Of a stretch of 64,000 nt of DNA, positions 33,893-41,996 are shown piece by piece (the first letter of the stretch is position 1; each line of letters starts with the position of its first letter). Location: assembly GCF_005233875.1 (NCBI RefSeq), contig NZ_SZPZ01000002.1, positions 124,001-188,000 of the forward strand. Reading direction: 5' to 3'. The notes beneath the pieces are model-generated. The model ran no database searches, was not told the origin of the DNA, and saw only the letters and a list, made by a program, of their open reading frames with translations. Source of the DNA: Kribbella jiaozuonensis. GTDB taxonomy: Bacteria; Actinomycetota; Actinomycetes; Propionibacteriales; Kribbellaceae. Made by a program: the position numbers and the translations under genes.

Positions 33893-34816
33893 ATGTACGA
33901 CCCGGACCAGCTGCGGACGTTCCTGGCCGTGGCGCAGTCGCTGAGCTTCACCCAGGCGGCCGAGCGGCTCGGTATCCGGCAGCCCACGGTGAGCCAACAT
34001 GTCCGCAAACTCGAGATGGCCGTCGGGCGACCACTCTTCGTCCGGGACACCCGCACCGTCACGCTGACCGCGGACGGCGAGGCGATGGCCGGCTTCGCCC
34101 GGACCATCCTCGCCGCGCACGAAGAGGCTGCCGGGTATTTCACCGGCTCCGAGCTGCGCGGCCGGTTGCGGTTCGGCGTGACCGACGATCTCGCGCTCAC
34201 GCCGCTGCCCAAGATCCTGCGTGACTTCCGCCAGCTGTACCCGCGGATCGACCTCGAGCTGACCGTTGCCCAGAGCCCGAACCTGCTCCGCCGGGTCGAG
34301 TCCGGCCACCTCGACCTCGCGTACGTGAAGCACGGCGTCGGCGGCGGCTACGAACCGAACGGCCGGCTGGTACGCCGTGACCCGCTGGTCTGGGCCGGCA
34401 TCTCGGGGACCAGGATCGCGCCGGACGGCCCGGTGCCGCTGGTCGCGTACCAGGCGCCGTCGCTGAGCCGGTCGCTCGGTGTGCAGTCGCTCGAGCAGGC
34501 CGGTCGTACCTGCCGGATCACCTGCATCGTGCGCGGCGTCAACGGCGTACTCGCGGCTGTCCGGGCCGGTCTCGGGATCGCGATCTTCGCGCGATCGCTG
34601 ATGCCCGCGGACCTGGTCGAGCCGCCGCCGAGCGCGGGGCTGCCGGAGCTGCCGCCGATCGACCTGGTGCTGATCACCAACCCGCGCGCCGCGAAGGAGC
34701 CGGCCGAGGCGCTGACGGCCGCGATCCTCGGCAGCAACGCGCCGCTGAAGCCGGACGCCGTACTCGATCCGCAGGCGCCGCCTAGATCAGTGCGTCACCG
34801 CGCAACACCAGCGTGA
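33893..34816 (+). CDS. LysR-family transcriptional regulator
   Basis: 307 residues. The N-terminal winged helix-turn-helix (MYDPDQLRTFLAVAQSLSFTQAAERLGIRQPTVSQHVRKLE) is the classic LysR domain, followed by a periplasmic-binding-like effector domain (GRLRFGVTDDLALTPLPKILRDFRQLYP). ATG 33893 is preceded by AAGGGGG; an in-frame ATG at 33878 is less likely. It is divergent from the MFS exporter, its probable target. The 3' end overlaps the convergent UbiA gene by 35 bases. Confidence 0.92.
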   Translation: MYDPDQLRTFLAVAQSLSFTQAAERLGIRQPTVSQHVRKLEMAVGRPLFVRDTRTVTLTADGEAMAGFARTILAAHEEAAGYFTGSELRGRLRFGVTDDLALTPLPKILRDFRQLYPRIDLELTVAQSPNLLRRVESGHLDLAYVKHGVGGGYEPNGRLVRRDPLVWAGISGTRIAPDGPVPLVAYQAPSLSRSLGVQSLEQAGRTCRITCIVRGVNGVLAAVRAGLGIAIFARSLMPADLVEPPPSAGLPELPPIDLVLITNPRAAKEPAEALTAAILGSNAPLKPDAVLDPQAPPRSVRHRATPA

Positions 34817-35585
34817 TGACGCTGACCGCGGCGATGGCGATCGTGACGAGGAAGGGCGCGTTGCGCCAGAGCAGGATCGTGACGAGCAGCGCGGCGACGA
34901 CGGCGAGCGCGATCCAGCCGACGATGCCGATCGCTCCGGCGGGTGCGATCACCAGCAGCCCGGTCGCGAGTGCCAGCGGGAGCGGGGCGAGCAGCCGGGC
35001 GTAGGACCCGAGCCGCTGCGGCCAGCCTCGTACGCCGGTCGCGAGGTCGTCGTCCAGATCGGGTACGACGTTTGCCAAATGGGCACCGATCCCCAGGAGG
35101 GCGCCCGCCGCGGTGGCCCACCAGGGCGCCCAGACGTCTGCGGTGCCGAGCGTGACGAACGACGGCAGTGCACCGAAGGCGACGGCGTACGGGAGCCAGG
35201 AGATCGCGGTCGACTTCAGGCCCAGGTTGTACGCCCAGGCGCAGGCGACGAACAGCAGGTGAACCAGGCCGGCCGCGAGTCCGTTGGCAAGGGAGACCGG
35301 GATCGTGACCACCAGCATGATGCCGGCACCGATCGTGAGCGTCCGGCGACTCACCAGTCCGAGCACCACGGGCTTGTCCCGGCGGTTCACAATGGTGTCG
35401 CGGGCGGCATCTATCGCGTCATTGCTCCAGCCGATCGAGAGGTGGCCGGTGAGGATCGTTGCTGCGACGAGGAGACACCCGGCCGGACTTCGCCCGGCCG
35501 ACCATGCGACAGCCGTGACGAGCGCGGTCACGGCGACAGTCGGCCCGGGGTGGCAGGCAAGAGCCAGACCTTTCACGGTCTTCAC
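34782..35585 (-). CDS. UbiA-family prenyltransferase
   Basis: About 267 residues with eight or nine hydrophobic helices. The first Asp-rich site is NDAIDAARD (55-63) and the second is DLDDD (176-180), the pair that binds prenyl diphosphate through magnesium. The start is a GTG at 35585 (or GTG 35576). It would transfer a prenyl chain to an aromatic or related acceptor in the membrane. It is divergent from the type III polyketide synthase with only 18 bases between starts, so both may be switched on together and the acceptor may be the polyketide product. Confidence 0.85.
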   Translation of the reverse strand: MKTVKGLALACHPGPTVAVTALVTAVAWSAGRSPAGCLLVAATILTGHLSIGWSNDAIDAARDTIVNRRDKPVVLGLVSRRTLTIGAGIMLVVTIPVSLANGLAAGLVHLLFVACAWAYNLGLKSTAISWLPYAVAFGALPSFVTLGTADVWAPWWATAAGALLGIGAHLANVVPDLDDDLATGVRGWPQRLGSYARLLAPLPLALATGLLVIAPAGAIGIVGWIALAVVAALLVTILLWRNAPFLVTIAIAAVSVITLVLRGDALI

Positions 35586-35603
35586 CGACGTAACGATGCC
35601 ACG

Positions 35604-36656
35604 ATGACGCGGATCGCAGCGGTCCGGCCCGCGCTCCCGCCGTACCGCTATCCGCAGTCGGAGCTGACCGAGGCGTTCGCGTCGATCTGTCTGCCGGACG
35701 GGCGGAGCTCGGCGCTGCTCCGGCGGCTGCATGCGAACGCGGGGGTGTCGTACCGGCATCTCGCGTTGCCGCTGGAGCGGTACGCCGTACTCAAGGACTT
35801 CGGCGAGGCGAACGACGAGTGGATCGCGACGGCCGTGGATCTCGGCGCGGAGGCGGTCGCGGGCGCGGTGAAGGATGCCGGGCTGACGTTGGACGACGTC
35901 GACGTACTGATGTTCACGACGGTGACCGGGGTGGCGGCGCCGTCGATCGACGCGCGGGTGGCGATGCGGCTGGGGCTGCGGGAGGACGTGAAGCGGCTGC
36001 CGTTGTTCGGGCTCGGGTGTGTCGGGGGAGCGGCGGGGATCGCGCGGCTGCACGACTACCTGACGGCGTGGCCGACGCATGTCGCCGTACTGCTGTCGGT
36101 GGAGTTGTGCTCGTTGACGTTGCAGCGGGACGACGCATCCCTGCCGAATCTGGTGGGTGGGGCGTTGTTCGGGGACGGGGCGGCCGCGGTTGTGCTGACG
36201 GGGTCGGAGCATCCGCTCGCGTCGGGGCCTTCGGTGGTGGCGACGCGGTCGCGGCTGTATCCGGACTCGGAGCGGGTGATGGGGTGGGACATCGGGTCGG
36301 GCGGGTTCCGGATCGTGCTCGGGGCGGATGTGCCGGAGGTGGTGCGTCAGTACTTGGGTGGTGATGTCCGGGGGTTCCTGGAGGATCACGGGTTGACCGT
36401 GCCGGATATTGGCACGTGGGTGAGTCATCCGGGTGGGCCGAAGGTGCTGGACGCGGTCTCGGAGACGCTGGGGCTGCGGCCGGGAGCGCTGGATCTGACC
36501 TGGACGTCGCTGGATGCGGTCGGCAACTTGTCGTCGTCCTCGGTGCTGCATGTGCTCGGTGACACGCTCAAGCTGGATCCTTCTCCTGAGGGTCCGGGCG
36601 TGCTGCTGGCGATGGGACCTGGTTTCTGTTCCGAGCTCGTGCTGATGGAGTGGTGA
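35604..36656 (+). CDS. Type III polyketide synthase
   Basis: 350 residues of the chalcone/alkylresorcinol synthase family. The catalytic triad is C139 (LFGLGCVGGAAG), H275 (WVSHPGGPK) and N308 (VGNLSSSSVL). Family members extend acyl-CoA starters with malonyl units to alkylresorcinols or alkylpyrones. It appears leaderless: TAACGAT is just upstream of the ATG. The stop overlaps the next start (TGATG), and the next two genes form an operon with it, as in the Streptomyces phenolic-lipid (srs) gene order. The later half of the gene uses unusually G-rich third positions. Confidence 0.9.
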   Translation: MTRIAAVRPALPPYRYPQSELTEAFASICLPDGRSSALLRRLHANAGVSYRHLALPLERYAVLKDFGEANDEWIATAVDLGAEAVAGAVKDAGLTLDDVDVLMFTTVTGVAAPSIDARVAMRLGLREDVKRLPLFGLGCVGGAAGIARLHDYLTAWPTHVAVLLSVELCSLTLQRDDASLPNLVGGALFGDGAAAVVLTGSEHPLASGPSVVATRSRLYPDSERVMGWDIGSGGFRIVLGADVPEVVRQYLGGDVRGFLEDHGLTVPDIGTWVSHPGGPKVLDAVSETLGLRPGALDLTWTSLDAVGNLSSSSVLHVLGDTLKLDPSPEGPGVLLAMGPGFCSELVLMEW

Positions 36657-37168
36657 TGTACGGCTGGTATCTGGGCCTGGTGATCCTGGTCGCGTGCGAG
36701 CGCGTGGCCGAGCTGGTCGTGTCGCTGCGGAACGCGAAATGGAGCTTCGCGCAGGGCGGGGTGGAGTCCGGGCGCGGCCACTATCCGTTCATGGTCGTGC
36801 TGCACACCGGGCTGCTGGCCGCGTGCCTGGTGGAGGCGTGGTACCGGCCGTTCATCCCCTGGCTGGGATGGACGATGCTGGCGGTGGTGCTGCTCGCGCA
36901 GGGGCTGCGGTGGTGGTGCATCTCGGTCCTCGGACACCAGTGGAACACGCGCGTGATCGTCGTACCGGGTCTGCGGTTGGTTGCCGGCGGCCCGTACCGG
37001 TGGATCCGGCACCCTAACTATGTGGCTGTGGTCGCGGAGGGGATCGCACTGCCGCTGGTGCACACCGCGTGGATCACGGCGCTGGTCTTCACCCTGCTGA
37101 ACATCCCGCTGCTCGCCGTCCGCATCCGCACCGAGGAAACCGCACTCAACTCCGCCCTGGCGAAGTGA
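36656..37168 (+). CDS. ICMT-like membrane methyltransferase
   Basis: 170 residues with four or five hydrophobic segments. GLRLVAGGPYRWIRHPNYVAVVAEGIALPL is the conserved SAM-binding region of isoprenylcysteine-carboxyl-methyltransferase-like proteins. In phenolic-lipid clusters the homologous enzyme O-methylates the resorcinol ring. It overlaps the polyketide synthase stop and the following start (GTGA), so the three genes are tightly coupled. Confidence 0.85.
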   Translation: MYGWYLGLVILVACERVAELVVSLRNAKWSFAQGGVESGRGHYPFMVVLHTGLLAACLVEAWYRPFIPWLGWTMLAVVLLAQGLRWWCISVLGHQWNTRVIVVPGLRLVAGGPYRWIRHPNYVAVVAEGIALPLVHTAWITALVFTLLNIPLLAVRIRTEETALNSALAK

Positions 37169-38238
37169 GCCATCCAGACGCCGCACCTCGGCCTGGCGAC
37201 GTCCGGCGAGCCGGTACGCCGGAGGTCGACCTGCTCGTCGCCGGGGCCGGACCGGCCGGTTGTGCCACCGCGATCCGGGCTGCACTCGCCGGGCTGTCGG
37301 TCGTCGTTGTGGAGCCGCGGTCGGGGCCCATCGACAAAGCATGCGGCGAGGGCATCGCCCACAGCGCGGTCGAGTACCTCACCCGCCTGGGCGTGGAACT
37401 TTCCGGCCGCCCGTTCCACGGAATCCGCTACGTCGACGCCACCCACCAGGTAGACGCCCGCTTCACCGCCGGCCCCGGCCTCGGCGTACGCCGAACCACC
37501 CTCCAAGCCGCGTTGCTGAAGCGCCTGTCCGACCTCAACATCCCCGTCATCCAGGCCCGAGTCGGCCCCATCACCCAGAACACCTCATCAGTCACCGCCG
37601 CCAACTTCACCGCCCACTACCTAGCCGCCGCCGACGGCCTCCACTCACCCATCCGCCGCCAACTGAATCTTTCTGGTGAGAAGTCTGGGGAGGTCCGGCG
37701 CGGACTTCGGCAGCACTTCCGCGTGTCACCCTGGACCGACCTTGTGGAGGTCTACTGGTCTCGGCTCGGCGAGGCGTACGTGACTCCGGTCGCCGACGAT
37801 CTGGTCGGCGTCGCCGTGCTCACCTCCGCGCGTGGCACGTTCGACTCGCATCTCGACGCCTTCCCCGCGCTGAAGCGCCGCCTGCAAGGCGCCCAGCCCG
37901 CCAGCGCAGTGATGGGTGCCGGCCCGCTCCGCCAACGCGTCCACGCCCGCACCGCCGGCCGCGTCCTCCTGGTCGGCGACGCCGCCGGCTACGTAGACGC
38001 ACTCACCGGTGAAGGCATCGCCGTCGCCCTCCGCACCTCCGCCGAGCTCGTCGACTGCATCCGCGCCGACCGCCCACAGGACTACGAAGCGGCCTGGCGT
38101 CGCGTCTCCTGGGAGTGCCGCCTGCTCACCGCATCGTTGCTCTGGGCCCGCAACCGCCCACTCCTCGCGCCCCGCATCGTGCCGGCCGCGGCCGCCCTCC
38201 CCGCCGTCTACCGCACCATCGTCAACCGGTTGTCCTAG
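37165..38238 (+). CDS. FAD-dependent oxidoreductase (GGR / phenolic monooxygenase type)
   Basis: 357 residues. Rossmann FAD motif VDLLVAGAGPAGCATAIRAALAGLSVVVVE, then ACGEGIAHSAVEYL as in geranylgeranyl reductase-like flavoproteins, and GRVLLVGDAAGYVDALTGEGIAVAL as the second FAD motif. It may hydroxylate the polyketide ring or reduce the prenyl chain added by UbiA. The GTG start overlaps the methyltransferase stop. Codons between about 37400 and 37680 and again after 38000 are almost exclusively C-ending. Confidence 0.85.
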   Translation: MSHPDAAPRPGDVRRAGTPEVDLLVAGAGPAGCATAIRAALAGLSVVVVEPRSGPIDKACGEGIAHSAVEYLTRLGVELSGRPFHGIRYVDATHQVDARFTAGPGLGVRRTTLQAALLKRLSDLNIPVIQARVGPITQNTSSVTAANFTAHYLAAADGLHSPIRRQLNLSGEKSGEVRRGLRQHFRVSPWTDLVEVYWSRLGEAYVTPVADDLVGVAVLTSARGTFDSHLDAFPALKRRLQGAQPASAVMGAGPLRQRVHARTAGRVLLVGDAAGYVDALTGEGIAVALRTSAELVDCIRADRPQDYEAAWRRVSWECRLLTASLLWARNRPLLAPRIVPAAAALPAVYRTIVNRLS

Positions 38239-38266
38239 GCAACCGTAAGCCCGGAAAAATACCGCA

Positions 38267-38298
38267 GGCCCGGCGATCGCTCAGACAATCGCCGGGCC
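38267..38298. terminator. 11-bp hairpin after the polyketide operon
   Basis: GGCCCGGCGAT at 38267-38277 pairs with ATCGCCGGGCC at 38288-38298 around a ten-base loop, 28 bases after the last gene. It is the first of four hairpins in a row and is the likely main terminator of the operon. Confidence 0.7.
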
Positions 38299-38308
38299 CA
38301 CGGGTGGC

Positions 38309-38399
38309 CCGAGCTTCCTGGTGAAAAGCTCGGACCCGAGCCGTTCCGGCCTCCTGGTGAAAGGCCGGACCGGCTGACAAGGAAGACTCTGTCAGCCGG
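38309..38399. ncRNA. Three tandem hairpins, two with identical CCTGGTGAA loops
   Basis: Hairpin A (38309-38333) has stem CCGAGCTT/AAGCTCGG. Hairpin B (38345-38369) has stem TCCGGCCT/AGGCCGGA. Both enclose the same nine-base loop CCTGGTGAA although the stems differ. Hairpin C (38370-38399) has a perfect 10-bp stem CCGGCTGACA/TGTCAGCCGG and abuts B. The array lies between convergent genes. Different stems with a conserved loop look like selection on RNA structure, so a small RNA, a processed 3' UTR or a protein-binding site is possible. Strand is unknown. Confidence 0.5.
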
Positions 38400-38458
38400 A
38401 TGTTGCCCAACAGTTGCCGGAATGTGAAGCCTTGTTACATGGGGCTGTGGCGTACATC

Positions 38459-39997
38459 TCAGTGCTCCGTACGCACCGCGGCAATCTGCAACTGCAAAGC
38501 CAGCCGCTGCTGCGGATCCGAGAGGTCCAACTCCGCAATCTCCCCGATCCGCTTCATCCGATGCCGCAACGTGTTCGTGTGCAGATGCAACTCCCGCGCA
38601 GCCCGCTGCGGCTGACCCGGATAATCCAGCCACGCCTGTAACGTTTCCACATATCCGGTGTCGTGCTCGATGTCGTGCCGCAGCAGCGTCGCGAGCGGAC
38701 CATCCAGCTTGGTGGTATCAAGCGACGTGACCGCTCGATGAACGGTCAGCACATGCCACGCCTCTTCCACCCGCAGCACCGGCCCCGGCGCGACACCCCG
38801 CCGTACCAGACCGAGTAACTCGACCGCCTCCGCCCGTGAGCTCGGCAGATCAGCCGGACCACGCGCCGGACCACCAGCAGCCGCGTACGTCCCCGGCGCC
38901 TGCTCCTGCACCAGCTTCTGCAACCAGTTCCACGATCCTGGCCCGTCCGTGTCGGTCACCACGGCCAGTACGGTCCCGTCGAGGTCAGCCAGCTGCGGCT
39001 CGCTCCACCCGTGCCGACGCCCGGTCGACTCCCACAGGTCCAGTTGCTGCGGTACGTCGTACCCGTCCGGCGACCCGAGCGCCACCACCCGCCACGGCTG
39101 CCGCGGGAGCCGTACGTCGACCGGGTTGTCCGGCGAGAACTGCCGCAGGATCGTCCGCAGCCGATCGATCGCACTCCGCCGCGCTACGTCGGCCTGCGCC
39201 CGCAGCCGCAACAGGTGCAGCGCGAGCACGGATGCGGCGTTGCTGAGCTCCGCAGTGACCGCATCACTCACCGGACCGTCGACAACAGCCCAGATAGACC
39301 CCAGCCACTCACCACCAGCCCTGACCGGTACGACGAGACGTGGGCGGATCCCATTCGGTCCGTCCGGCACCAGGAACGGCTCGCTGGACCGCGCCAACCG
39401 CCGGAAGATGCCACGGGCGCGGAAATGCGCGATCACCTCGGCCGGCACCCGACGGCCGACGATGGTGGACACACGGGTCGGGTCAGTGAAGTCCTGACCA
39501 GAGGAGTACGCCAGAACACGCGACTGGTTGTCCTCGATGGTCACTGGCGCGTCGACGATCGCCGCGGCCGCATCCGCCAGCGCGAACAGCTCTTGGTGTA
39601 CGCCGGCGTCTCCAGCGGCAGGGGAGTCCGGTGCGGCGGCACGGTCGATGACGCCGCGCATCAGCCACACCACATGCGCCCACGTGACACTCGGCTGCAG
39701 TGCGACCAGCGTCAGGGCGGACTTGTCCGCTGCCGTGACCACAGTCGGCTCGTGGGCGAGCGCCGTACGCAGAACCGCTGCGGACGCGCCGCTGGCCGCA
39801 CAGCGCTCCACGAGCTCTACAGCGTCCTCTGCGTCGCGCAGACCGAGTCCGAGGACCAGATCGCCCGGCTGACCGGTCGCAGCCTCCTGAGGGTCGGCCA
39901 GGAACACATCGCGCACCTCAGTGTCGCCCTTGCCGGTCACCACCATCTCGAAGAGGGCAGGTCCGACGGCGGCAATCAGGTCAGGCGCGGTGATCAC
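38459..39997 (-). CDS. PucR/CdaR-type transcriptional regulator
   Basis: 512 residues. An N-terminal PucR-like domain (about 1-120) is followed by a GAF-like middle part (about 140-260). The C-terminal helix-turn-helix is WLDYPGQPQRAARELHLHTNTLRHRMKRIGEIAELDLSDPQQRLALQLQ, the hallmark of the PucR family. GTG start at 39997. It is divergent from the D-amino-acid-dehydrogenase-like gene and is the best candidate for its activator, since PucR proteins often control amino-acid or purine catabolism. Confidence 0.9.
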   Translation of the reverse strand: MITAPDLIAAVGPALFEMVVTGKGDTEVRDVFLADPQEAATGQPGDLVLGLGLRDAEDAVELVERCAASGASAAVLRTALAHEPTVVTAADKSALTLVALQPSVTWAHVVWLMRGVIDRAAAPDSPAAGDAGVHQELFALADAAAAIVDAPVTIEDNQSRVLAYSSGQDFTDPTRVSTIVGRRVPAEVIAHFRARGIFRRLARSSEPFLVPDGPNGIRPRLVVPVRAGGEWLGSIWAVVDGPVSDAVTAELSNAASVLALHLLRLRAQADVARRSAIDRLRTILRQFSPDNPVDVRLPRQPWRVVALGSPDGYDVPQQLDLWESTGRRHGWSEPQLADLDGTVLAVVTDTDGPGSWNWLQKLVQEQAPGTYAAAGGPARGPADLPSSRAEAVELLGLVRRGVAPGPVLRVEEAWHVLTVHRAVTSLDTTKLDGPLATLLRHDIEHDTGYVETLQAWLDYPGQPQRAARELHLHTNTLRHRMKRIGEIAELDLSDPQQRLALQLQIAAVRTEH

Positions 39998-40003
39998 CAG
40001 GCC

Positions 40004-40064
40004 ATTGTGCAGGTTATTGTGCGATGAGCACAGTCATTGATCCCGTCAATGGTGTGATCGCACC
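40004..40064. promoter_or_regulatory. Operator-rich divergent region between pucR-like and dadA-like genes
   Basis: In about 100 bases I see two direct ATTGTGC repeats (40004, 40016), an inverted repeat GTGC-GATGA-GCAC (40019-40031), a perfect CATTGA-TCCCG-TCAATG (40035-40051) and the near-palindrome GGTGTGATCGCACC (40051-40064). This density suggests binding by the adjacent PucR-type regulator. Confidence 0.5.
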
Positions 40065-40099
40065 ATGACAGCCGCTCGCGGTGGCCGCACCATCGATAC

Positions 40100-41371
40100 A
40101 TGACCACAGCTGGTTCCGCAGTACCGCACATCGTTCCTGACCGCGTTGCCGTCGTCGGCGCGGGCATGGTCGGGCTGGCCACCGCCTGGTTCCTCCAGGA
40201 GGCCGGCGTCGAGGTGACCGTGCTCGACCGTGAAGGTGTCGCCGCGGGCGCGTCCTGGGGCAACGCCGGCTGGCTGACGCCCGGCCTGGCCACCCCACTG
40301 CCGGAACCAGCGGTCCTCAAGTACGGCGTCCGTGCGGTGCTGAGCCCTGCCTCACCGGTGTATGTCCCGCCGACCGCGAGCCCGCGGCTCCTCAAGTTCC
40401 TCACCCGCTTCGCTCGCAACAGCACCGCCGGACGCTGGAAGACCGCGATGGAGTCGCTGGTCCCGATCAACCGTCAGGCGCTGGACGCGTTCGACTTCCT
40501 GGCCAAGGCCGGTGTCGAGGCCCAGACATACGAGGCGAAGTCGTTCCTGGCCGCGTACCGGACGGTCGAGGAGCGCAGCGTGCTGCTCGAGGAGATCGAG
40601 CACATCCACGCTGCCGGCCAGGGCATCGAGTTCGAGGCGATCAGCGGTGACGACGCCCGCGCGATCGAGCCCTCGCTGTCCGACGAGATCGGCGCCGCGA
40701 TCCGGCTGCACGGCCAGCGGTTCATCAACCCGGGTGCTTATGTCCAGCTGCTCGCGGACTCGGTGATCGCTCGCGGCGGGCAGATCATCAACGGCGTGGT
40801 CGTGAAGGACATCGTCGACGAGATCCGCGGCGTCCGGCTGATCACCGGCGACGGCGAGACCGACCCGTTCGATGCGGTCGTGATGGCGACCGGTGCGTGG
40901 CTGGGCGATCTGGCACGGCAGTACGGCGTGAAGACCGTCGTACAGGCGGGTCGTGGGTACAGCTTCAGCGTGCCGATGGCGCATGTGCCGGCCGGTCCGG
41001 TGTACTTCCCGGCGCAGCGGATCGCCTGCACGCCGCTCGGTGACCGGCTCCGTGTCGCGGGGATGATGGAGTTCCGCAAGCCTGAGGCCAAGCTCGACCC
41101 GCGCCGGATCAATGCGATCGTCGAGGCCGCCCGGCCGCTGCTGCGGGATGCCGACCTGGACGCCCGGACGTTCGAGTGGGTCGGTCCGCGGCCTTGTACT
41201 CCGGACGGTCTGCCGCTGATCGGCGCGACCGCGTCGCCGCGAGTCTTCGCCGCCGGCGGTCACGGCATGTGGGGTATCACGCTCGGCCCGATCACCGGAC
41301 AGCTGCTGGCCGAGACCATCACCACCGGTCGCGCGCCGGAGGAACTGCGGCCGTTCAACCCACTCCGCTGA
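40100..41371 (+). CDS. D-amino acid dehydrogenase-like FAD oxidoreductase
   Basis: 423 residues of the DAO/DadA group. The FAD motif RVAVVGAGMVGLATAWFLQEAGVEVTVLD lies at about 15-43, followed by AAGASWGNAGWLTPGLATPLPEP, a DadA hallmark. The C-terminal EWVGPRPCTPDGLPLIGATASPRVFAAGGHGMWGITLGP is the second FAD/substrate region. It oxidises a D-amino acid or related imino acid at the membrane face. Probably regulated by the divergent PucR protein. A hairpin terminator follows seven bases after the stop. Confidence 0.87.
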   Translation: MTTAGSAVPHIVPDRVAVVGAGMVGLATAWFLQEAGVEVTVLDREGVAAGASWGNAGWLTPGLATPLPEPAVLKYGVRAVLSPASPVYVPPTASPRLLKFLTRFARNSTAGRWKTAMESLVPINRQALDAFDFLAKAGVEAQTYEAKSFLAAYRTVEERSVLLEEIEHIHAAGQGIEFEAISGDDARAIEPSLSDEIGAAIRLHGQRFINPGAYVQLLADSVIARGGQIINGVVVKDIVDEIRGVRLITGDGETDPFDAVVMATGAWLGDLARQYGVKTVVQAGRGYSFSVPMAHVPAGPVYFPAQRIACTPLGDRLRVAGMMEFRKPEAKLDPRRINAIVEAARPLLRDADLDARTFEWVGPRPCTPDGLPLIGATASPRVFAAGGHGMWGITLGPITGQLLAETITTGRAPEELRPFNPLR

Positions 41372-41377
41372 CGAACC

Positions 41378-41405
41378 GGCGGGACCCCGACGACGTGGTC
41401 CCGCC
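41378..41405 (+). terminator. 9-bp hairpin terminator after the dadA-like gene
   Basis: GGCGGGACC pairs with GGTCCCGCC around a ten-base loop, beginning seven bases after the stop codon. No T tract. Confidence 0.65.
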
Positions 41406-41411
41406 GTCCCC

Positions 41412-41567
41412 GCTGACCGTCTCCTCGAGCAGCCCCTTCGGTGACCCTCCTCGGGCAGCACCTCATCTGCCCGCACGACCTCGGCCACCATGTCGCTGCT
41501 CCGGTCAGCCCCGAGAGCGGGCCCTGGCGTCTTTCTCCTGCCCAGGGCCCGCTCTTTCTGTTTTCTG
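41412..41567 (+). ncRNA. Candidate structured leader RNA or small RNA with intrinsic terminator
   Basis: A long-range stem pairs GCTGACCG (41412-41419) with CGGTCAGC (41502-41509). A nested stem pairs GAGCAGC (41427-41433) with GCTGCTC (41495-41501), and an internal hairpin pairs CGGGCAG (41452-41458) with CTGCCCG (41467-41473). The fold is closed 3' by a 13-bp hairpin and T-rich tract. This lies 28-183 bases before the VOC gene, the architecture of a riboswitch or attenuator. It matches no class I recognise. Plus-strand orientation follows from the T tract. Confidence 0.45.
41515..41567 (+). terminator. Strong intrinsic terminator
   Basis: GAGCGGGCCCTGG (41515-41527) pairs with CCAGGGCCCGCTC (41542-41554), directly followed by TTTCTGTTTTCTG. 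A 13-bp stem with a T tract is rare in this window, so it stands out. It may end a small RNA or act as the conditional terminator of the downstream VOC-GNAT unit. Confidence 0.75.
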
Positions 41568-41594
41568 TCGGTGGGCTGTGCGAAGGTTCCTGCC

Positions 41595-41996
41595 ATGGTG
41601 CTCAGGTGGTACACGGTTGTGATCGACTGCCACGACGTCCGGAAGCAGGCGGCCTGGTGGGCCGAGGCCTTCGGCTGGAAGACGATCATCGAAACCGACG
41701 ACGAATGTGTGAACGTCCCCGGCTGGGTCGAGCCGGACACCGTCAAGGACATCCCGTGGGAGCGGATCGGTCCCGGCATGGTGTTCGTCCCGGTGCCCGA
41801 GGGCAAGACGCTGAAGAACCGGCTGCATCTGGATTTCGCGCCGAACACGAGCCAGGACCGCGACGCCGAGATCGCCCGCCTGGAGGCCCTCGGTGCCAAG
41901 CGTGTCGACGTCGGCCAGCCCGAAGGGCCGAGCTGGACCGTCCTGGCCGACCCGGAAGGCAACGAGTTCTGCGTCCTGAGCTCCCGCGACTTCTAG
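41595..41996 (+). CDS. VOC (glyoxalase/dioxygenase-like) protein
   Basis: 133 residues starting MVLRWYTVVIDCHDVRKQAAWWAEAFGWK, the first beta-alpha-beta unit of the vicinal oxygen chelate fold. The second unit is LHLDFAPNTSQDRDAEIARLEALGAKRVDVGQPEGPSWTVLADPEGNEFCVL. Metal-ligand positions are only partly conserved, as in many actinobacterial VOC proteins of unknown substrate. It is followed with no gap by a GNAT gene. A terminator and structured segment lie immediately upstream. Confidence 0.85.
   Translation: MVLRWYTVVIDCHDVRKQAAWWAEAFGWKTIIETDDECVNVPGWVEPDTVKDIPWERIGPGMVFVPVPEGKTLKNRLHLDFAPNTSQDRDAEIARLEALGAKRVDVGQPEGPSWTVLADPEGNEFCVLSSRDF

Noticed and set aside
35586..36551. Upstream part of a 589-codon minus-strand frame that includes UbiA
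   Set aside because: It is antisense to the polyketide synthase and Arg/His/Pro-rich; the membrane enzyme begins near 35585.
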